This document shows positions 5,538 through 10,285 of a DNA stretch of 10,285 nucleotides, one piece after another. The stretch's first letter is position 1; every line of letters begins with the position of its first letter. The translations under genes were made by a program, and so were the position numbers. The stretch is from contig DNGI01000524.1 of NCBI GenBank assembly GCA_003486645.1, positions 443 through 10,727 on the forward strand, in the 5' to 3' direction. The DNA is from Cyanobacteria bacterium UBA11370 (GTDB lineage Bacteria > Cyanobacteriota > Cyanobacteriia > Cyanobacteriales > Coleofasciculaceae). Below the pieces are notes generated by a model, which was not told the origin of the DNA, did not search any database, and saw only the letters and a list, made by a program, of their open reading frames with translations.

Positions 5538-8500
5538 CTAACCACCACTTTCAATTTGTAAAGCCTTCTGTACCTGTTCATACTCCTGTTCCATTTCGGA
5601 TAGTACGGCGGCGGCAACCTGATAGGAGTTAGAATGTTCTTGATCTGAATCTGTCTCGAAGTCGATACTTTCTAACTCCTGACAAAACTCCGAGAGGCGA
5701 ATCGCGCCTAGGGTAGCACTGGTTGATTTCAGGCTGTGGGCGGCTAGCTGGAGATCGGCGATGGGTCCTTGGGTAATGCCCTTTGCGATCGCTTGCAATA
5801 GCTTGGGTGCTTCTTCCAAATAGCTATTCACCACTTTCACAAAAATCTCCTCTTGACCAACCATTTCTCGCAATTGTTGCAAGGCGATGGGATCAAGGAT
5901 ACTCTTACGAGAGTTAGGTGTTCGAGATTGATGCTGAGATTCTGTCACCGCCAACCGACTCGCGTTTAATTTATCTTGACAATTGTTCAATGCACGAACC
6001 AGTTCCTCTGGACGGATCGGTTTACTAATATAATCATCCATACCCGCCTGCAAGCAAACCTCCCGATCGCCCATCATGGCATTCGCTGTCATTGCCACGA
6101 TCCGAGGACGTTGACTCGGCAACCAATCGTGACAGATCCGTTTTGTAGCCGTTAAACCATCCATTTCTGGCATTTGCACATCCATTAACACCACATCATA
6201 CGACTGGCGGCGCAAAGCTTCCAGAACCTCCAAACCGTTACCCGCGATATCCGCGCGATATCCCATCCGTCGCAACAGATGTAATCCGACTTGCTGGTTC
6301 ACCATATTATCCTCAGCCAGCAGAATTCGTAGGGGCAAGCGCGATGCCATATAAGGGTCAATTTGGGGGGCGATCGAGCAAACAGACCGGATTTTAATCG
6401 GCTTACCTAACAAGACTTGTGTCAGAGTATTGTAGAGTTGGGATTGTTTAATGGGTTTACTCAAGATTGCCGCAAAGTTCGCTTCCGCCATTTTGTCACT
6501 CGTTTCGGGTTTACCCATCGAAGTCAACATCACCAATGGCAGTTCATCCCCCTTGGGTTGTCGGCGGATTTCCGTTGCCAGAGTCAACCCATCCATTCCC
6601 GGCATTTGCATATCCAGAATTGCCAAGTCAAAATACTCTCCCGCACGCAGCCATTCTAAAACTTCCGAACCCGACTGTGCGGCACGAGTCAGCATTCCCC
6701 ACGATTCGCCTTGTAAGGTCAAAATCCGGCGATTAGTGGCGTTATCATCCACAATCAACATCCGCTTACCCTCTAGTTGGGGTTGGCGAACATCCAAATC
6801 GGTTTCCGAGTCACTCTCACTCTCTTGAGCAACCACCGTAAAGTAAAATATAGAACCTTGACCGACTTGACTTTCAACCCAAATTCCCCCTCCCATCATT
6901 TCACTCAACCGTTTGGAGATTGCCAAACCCAGTCCAGTCCCCCCATAGTGACGAGTGGTAGAGGAATCAACTTGGCTAAAGGCTTTGAAGAGGCGATCAA
7001 GTCGTTCAGGGGGGATACCAATACCCGTATCTTTCACCGCAAACTGAATTTGATAATAGTTGTTGGTTGTTGGTTGTTGGTTGTTGGTTGTTGGTTGTTG
7101 GTTGTTGGTTGTTGGTTGTTGGTTGTTTGTTGTTTGTGCTTTAAGGGAGTTCTCACGTTCTAAGGGTATTGGTTCCGAGTGTAATGGATTGCTAATCACT
7201 CTTGAGGAAACTGAGACGGTGACTTCTCCGGTTTGAGTAAACTTGACGGCGTTACTGAGTAAGTTAACTAAAATCTGACGTAATCGGGTAATGTCACCCA
7301 GAATTGTGTTGGGCGTTTGTGAGTCAATGAGGTAAGCTAATTCCAAACCCTTTTCCGCTGCTCTTGGGGCAAGGAGATCGAGGGATTCTTCAACACAAGT
7401 ACGCAAATTGAAGGGTTGTTCTTCCAGTTCCAGCTTGCCGGACTCGATTTTGGAAAAGTCGAGGATATCGTTGATAATCGTTAGTAAGGCTTCCCCACTA
7501 TTGCGAATCGTTTCTACAAATTCACTTTGCTGAGGATTTAATTCTGTATCCAGAAGTAGTCCCGTCATACCAATTACCGCATTCATGGGTGTGCGAATTT
7601 CATGACTCATGGTTGCTAGAAATTCACTTTTCGCCCGGTTAGCCGCTTCGGCGGATTGCTTGGCACCTTCTAAAGCCTGATTTTGTTCAGCGAGTTGTTG
7701 ACGTTGGTGCTTTTCTTGTTCTAACAGATGGGCTTGGGCAAGAGCAATCCCTACCTGATCGGCAACTGCTTCGAGTAATTCAATTTCCTCAGTCGTCCAG
7801 TAGCGACAAGCATCGCATTGATGCAAACAAATTACGCCATTCGGCTCTCCTTTGTAGGACGTGCGGACGGCTAAAATGGATTGGACATTCATCCGGCGAG
7901 AAATGGGTTCGATCGCTTCGAGTAGGGGATCGCTATACACATCGGTTGACGCGATCGCTTGATCATCCGCTAGCACCTGTTCAACATAAGGGTTGCCTAA
8001 AACTGGGATGGTTAAATTTAAAATGGATTTAAAACCGGATTCTAAGTATTCAGCGACAAAGGGAATTTGAGGTGTAGGCAGAGGCACATAGGTGTGAATA
8101 ACACAGCGATTTACTCGAAATGCGCGACCAATTTGAGTAGCTGTGGTTTGAAAAATTTGATTCGCGTCTAGACTTTGACGGATATCGTGAGTAATTTGTT
8201 TGAGGAGTAAAGATCGCTGAAGTTGTTGTTGTAGGGCGGTTTGAGCCAACTTCCGTTCAGCGAGTTCCGCCGAAAGGTGTTGGTAGAGTTCGGATTGCTG
8301 GACAGCGATCGCCACCTGAGTTGCTAATGAGGCGAGGAGATCAATTTCTAATGCTTGCCAGTGTTTGGGACTGCGACAGTGATGGGCGATCAGCAATCCC
8401 CAAAGCTTTTTCCCTTGGAGAATGGGAACCACTAAATTGGCTCTAACTTGCAGCCCAGCTAATAACTCCAAATAGCACTGTTCAATCTTAGCACTATAGA

Positions 8501-10265
8501 TATCTTCTAAGGCATGAATCCGACCTTCTTGATACAGTTCAGCGGATTGCTTGCCAAAACAAGGGTCATGGATCGTAATTCCTAAAACCGACGACCATTC
8601 CGAACTTACCGATTCTACCGCGACAACACCACTCCAATCGGGATTAAAGCGGTAAATTAACACGCGATCGCACTCCAGGAACTGCCGCACTTCCGTTACG
8701 GTAGTATTCAGAATCTCTTCTAACTCCAAGGACTGGCGAATTCTCAGCGCCATTGAACCAATTAACCGTTCCCGTTCCGCTTGCTGGCGTAAGGCAGATT
8801 CCGCTTGCTTGTATTGAGTCAGTTTGGTAGAAAGTTGTTGATAGAGTTCCGACTGTTGAATGGCGATCGCTACTTGAGTCGCTAATGAGGCAAGTAAATT
8901 GATTTCTACAGGTTGCCAGTGTCGGGGACTGCGACAGTGATGGGCAATCAAAAGTCCCCACAAAATAGAGGATTGATCTGAATCGTTTAATTCCGATTTT
9001 GCTAACAATTCAGTATTATTTTGTAAAATAGGAACCACTAAATTAGCTCTCACTTCAAGGGTCGTTAATAACTCTTGATAACAGGGTGCAATATTCGCGG
9101 TGTAAATATCTTCTAAGGCATGAATTCGACCTTCTCGATACAATTGAGCCGACACTTGATCAAAGCATGGGTCATGGATTGTCATTCCCAACACCGACGA
9201 CCATTCAGAACTCACTGATTCTACCACAACGACACCACTCCAATCCGGATTAAAGCGGTAAATTAACACGCGATCGCAAGCCAGAAATTGCCGTACTTCA
9301 GTAACCGTTATCTTGAGAATTTCCTTAAGATTTAAAGACTGATGAATACGTAGCGCGATCGCCCCTACAATTCGTTCCCGTTCCGCTTGCTGCTGAAGAG
9401 CCAATTCCGCTCGTTTACGTTCAGTAATATCCGTACTAGTACCAATCAAACGATAGATCCGGGATTGACTATCTCGTAGGGGAGTTAAACTCGTAAGCCA
9501 CCAGGTTTGCTGACCATTAAAAGGCAGACATTCTTCATAAGAAATCGTCTCCCCAGCCTCAACACAAGCCTGATAGCGATCGCATACAGCCTGTGCCGCT
9601 GCTGCGGGTAGCACTTGATCGGGAGTTTTCCCCCCTAGTTCCTCTGAACGAATACCTGTTAAACGTTCATGAGCTGGATTAAGGCTAACATAACGAAATT
9701 TTCCCTGCTCCCAAACATCTACAACAAAGATAGATTTCTCTACTCCCTCATAGATACTGCGGATAAATTGTTCAGTTTCTCGCAACTGCTCTTGGGCCTG
9801 TCGATGGGCACTAACATCTCGAATTGTACCGACCAAAAGTTTCTGCCCCCTGCCATCTTGAACGACCGATTTTTTGGTACAAATCAGATAAGTTTGACCT
9901 TGAGCATCAGTAAAATTTTCTTCATTTTCATGAGGCTGACCCGTACTAAAAACCAGGTTATCTTTTTCCCAAAATACATCCGCTTCCTCTTGAGGAAAAA
10001 AATCATAATCCGACTTACCAATTAACTCATCTCGCCGATACCCCATCAACTTACAACACGCTTCATTTAAAGCAACCCAGCGATGGAGTTCATCTTTAAC
10101 AAAAATAGGTTCAGGAATAGCATCAATAATGTGATTCAATAACATCTGAGACGTAATCAGTTCGGTGGCAACGGATTTGGTAGCGGATGTAACGGATGAG
10201 TTATGGGTAGGAGATAATGTTTCTCTGGGAGTAGATGAGTGTTTGGTTTCTGCTGAAACCGACAC
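5538..10265 (-). CDS. PAS/GAF hybrid histidine kinase, candidate cyanobacteriochrome
   Basis: A 1575-residue soluble sensor kinase with its own phosphorelay. Order: PAS (41-154), PAS (165-284), three GAF domains (about 300-475, 502-662, 688-848), coiled coil (848-880), HisKA with His888 in SHEIRTPMN, HATPase_c (N-box Asn1005, DTGIGIP at 1079, [10 protein letters not shown] at 1108), REC1 (Asp1218, Lys1270), REC2 (Asp1362), HPt (His1510 in AAHSLKS). All phospho-acceptors are present. GAF1 and GAF2 each have DPCF (Cys367, Cys569) and a second Cys 28 residues later (Cys395, Cys597, both followed by Tyr), the two-cysteine pattern of DXCF cyanobacteriochromes; GAF3 lacks both. No membrane segments. 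A heptanucleotide repeat encodes TTNNQQP units at 1045-1069 within the ATPase domain. The start used is GTG (10263-10265), but the frame stays open to the window edge, so the true start may lie outside. No response regulator is adjacent. Light sensing is inferred from motifs only. Confidence 0.9.
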   Translation of the reverse strand: MSVSAETKHSSTPRETLSPTHNSSVTSATKSVATELITSQMLLNHIIDAIPEPIFVKDELHRWVALNEACCKLMGYRRDELIGKSDYDFFPQEEADVFWEKDNLVFSTGQPHENEENFTDAQGQTYLICTKKSVVQDGRGQKLLVGTIRDVSAHRQAQEQLRETEQFIRSIYEGVEKSIFVVDVWEQGKFRYVSLNPAHERLTGIRSEELGGKTPDQVLPAAAAQAVCDRYQACVEAGETISYEECLPFNGQQTWWLTSLTPLRDSQSRIYRLIGTSTDITERKRAELALQQQAERERIVGAIALRIHQSLNLKEILKITVTEVRQFLACDRVLIYRFNPDWSGVVVVESVSSEWSSVLGMTIHDPCFDQVSAQLYREGRIHALEDIYTANIAPCYQELLTTLEVRANLVVPILQNNTELLAKSELNDSDQSSILWGLLIAHHCRSPRHWQPVEINLLASLATQVAIAIQQSELYQQLSTKLTQYKQAESALRQQAERERLIGSMALRIRQSLELEEILNTTVTEVRQFLECDRVLIYRFNPDWSGVVAVESVSSEWSSVLGITIHDPCFGKQSAELYQEGRIHALEDIYSAKIEQCYLELLAGLQVRANLVVPILQGKKLWGLLIAHHCRSPKHWQALEIDLLASLATQVAIAVQQSELYQHLSAELAERKLAQTALQQQLQRSLLLKQITHDIRQSLDANQIFQTTATQIGRAFRVNRCVIHTYVPLPTPQIPFVAEYLESGFKSILNLTIPVLGNPYVEQVLADDQAIASTDVYSDPLLEAIEPISRRMNVQSILAVRTSYKGEPNGVICLHQCDACRYWTTEEIELLEAVADQVGIALAQAHLLEQEKHQRQQLAEQNQALEGAKQSAEAANRAKSEFLATMSHEIRTPMNAVIGMTGLLLDTELNPQQSEFVETIRNSGEALLTIINDILDFSKIESGKLELEEQPFNLRTCVEESLDLLAPRAAEKGLELAYLIDSQTPNTILGDITRLRQILVNLLSNAVKFTQTGEVTVSVSSRVISNPLHSEPIPLERENSLKAQTTNNQQPTTNNQQPTTNNQQPTTNNYYQIQFAVKDTGIGIPPERLDRLFKAFSQVDSSTTRHYGGTGLGLAISKRLSEMMGGGIWVESQVGQGSIFYFTVVAQESESDSETDLDVRQPQLEGKRMLIVDDNATNRRILTLQGESWGMLTRAAQSGSEVLEWLRAGEYFDLAILDMQMPGMDGLTLATEIRRQPKGDELPLVMLTSMGKPETSDKMAEANFAAILSKPIKQSQLYNTLTQVLLGKPIKIRSVCSIAPQIDPYMASRLPLRILLAEDNMVNQQVGLHLLRRMGYRADIAGNGLEVLEALRRQSYDVVLMDVQMPEMDGLTATKRICHDWLPSQRPRIVAMTANAMMGDREVCLQAGMDDYISKPIRPEELVRALNNCQDKLNASRLAVTESQHQSRTPNSRKSILDPIALQQLREMVGQEEIFVKVVNSYLEEAPKLLQAIAKGITQGPIADLQLAAHSLKSTSATLGAIRLSEFCQELESIDFETDSDQEHSNSYQVAAAVLSEMEQEYEQVQKALQIESGG
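7060..7122. repeat. heptanucleotide repeat, nine perfect TTGTTGG units
   Basis: Nine uninterrupted copies of TTGTTGG (plus strand) and a partial tenth, inside the kinase gene. Because seven is not divisible by three, three units (21 bases) encode one TTNNQQP heptapeptide. Heptanucleotide tandem repeats (STRR sequences) are known from filamentous cyanobacteria. It sits between the N-box and the DTGIGIP box of the ATPase domain. Confidence 0.95.
8271..9401 (-). repeat. internal duplication of GAF1 and GAF2
   Basis: Residues 289-414 (DNA 9024-9401) and 491-616 (DNA 8418-8795) align without gaps and are identical at about 100 of 126 positions by hand count. The similarity resumes after a 16-residue insertion in GAF1 (Asn/Glu/Ser-rich, about 416-433) and runs to residues 479 and 665. 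This looks like a tandem duplication of one sensor module with its leading linker. Confidence 0.85.
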
Positions 10266-10285
10266 CCCATCCGTTACATCCGCTA
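10181..10285. repeat. 18-bp perfect inverted repeat around the kinase start
   Basis: TAGCGGATGTAACGGATG at 10181-10198 is the exact reverse complement of 10268-10285, the last 18 bases of the window, with a 69-bp spacer. A short palindrome GGTTTC-TGCT-GAAACC (10245-10260) lies inside. The arms flank the GTG used as kinase start (10263-10265). The repeat may extend beyond the window. Confidence 0.8.

Noticed and set aside
6417..7163. Several plus-strand reading frames of 80-128 residues opposite the kinase REC and ATPase region
   Set aside because: They lie antisense to clearly conserved kinase domains; one runs through the heptanucleotide repeat giving WLLVVGC repeats. They are shadows of the real gene.
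8644..8961. 105-residue minus-strand frame in another phase of the kinase
   Set aside because: It overlaps the GAF1/GAF2 coding sequence in a different frame with no domain signature.
9669..10025. 118-residue plus-strand frame opposite the PAS domains
   Set aside because: It is antisense to recognisable PAS sequence, has no ribosome site and resembles no known protein.

Overview
The window looks like chromosomal DNA from a filamentous or mat-forming cyanobacterium. Evidence seen in the sequence: ten copies of the HIP1 octamer GCGATCGC (2298, 3099, 5785, 7951, 8305, 8664, 8863, 9270, 9355, 9576), a heptanucleotide tandem repeat, several palindromic or pyrimidine-rich intergenic repeats, and protein families typical of the phylum (a DUF4351 protein, a proline-linker TpsB porin and a very large PAS/GAF hybrid kinase). 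Genus cannot be assigned from the sequence alone.

Layout. 1-754: a decayed IS5-type transposase (internal TAG, lost third catalytic residue). 757-866: a MITE-like inverted-repeat element whose right end runs into the start codon of the next gene. 865-2046 (+): an Rpn/DUF4351-type protein with a variable-looking in-frame IQQG repeat. 2047-2267: a spacer with a purine-rich tract. 2268-4009 (+): a TpsB/FhaC outer-membrane transporter with a TTG start and one frameshift near 2886, so it is either a pseudogene or carries a sequencing error. 4010-4462: a non-coding stretch with two hairpin terminators, a possible small RNA, a pyrimidine tract and a second copy of the MITE end. 4463-5344 (-): an alpha/beta hydrolase. 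5345-5537: a spacer built around a long imperfect palindrome. 5538-10265 (-): a 1575-residue hybrid histidine kinase filling almost half of the window, possibly continuing past its right edge.

The most interesting object is the kinase. Two of its three GAF domains carry both the Asp-Pro-Cys-Phe motif and the canonical chromophore cysteine exactly 28 residues later, the arrangement of DXCF cyanobacteriochromes, so it is a candidate double bilin photoreceptor feeding a complete internal phosphorelay (HisKA, HATPase, REC, REC, HPt). A pure heptanucleotide repeat lies inside its ATP-binding domain: gain or loss of one unit would frameshift the protein, so it is also a candidate phase-variable switch.

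The genes do not form one obvious pathway. The kinase and the hydrolase share a strand but are separated by a repeat-rich 193-bp spacer; no response regulator, TpsA exoprotein or bilin enzyme is visible. The left half looks like an accessory zone shaped by mobile elements.
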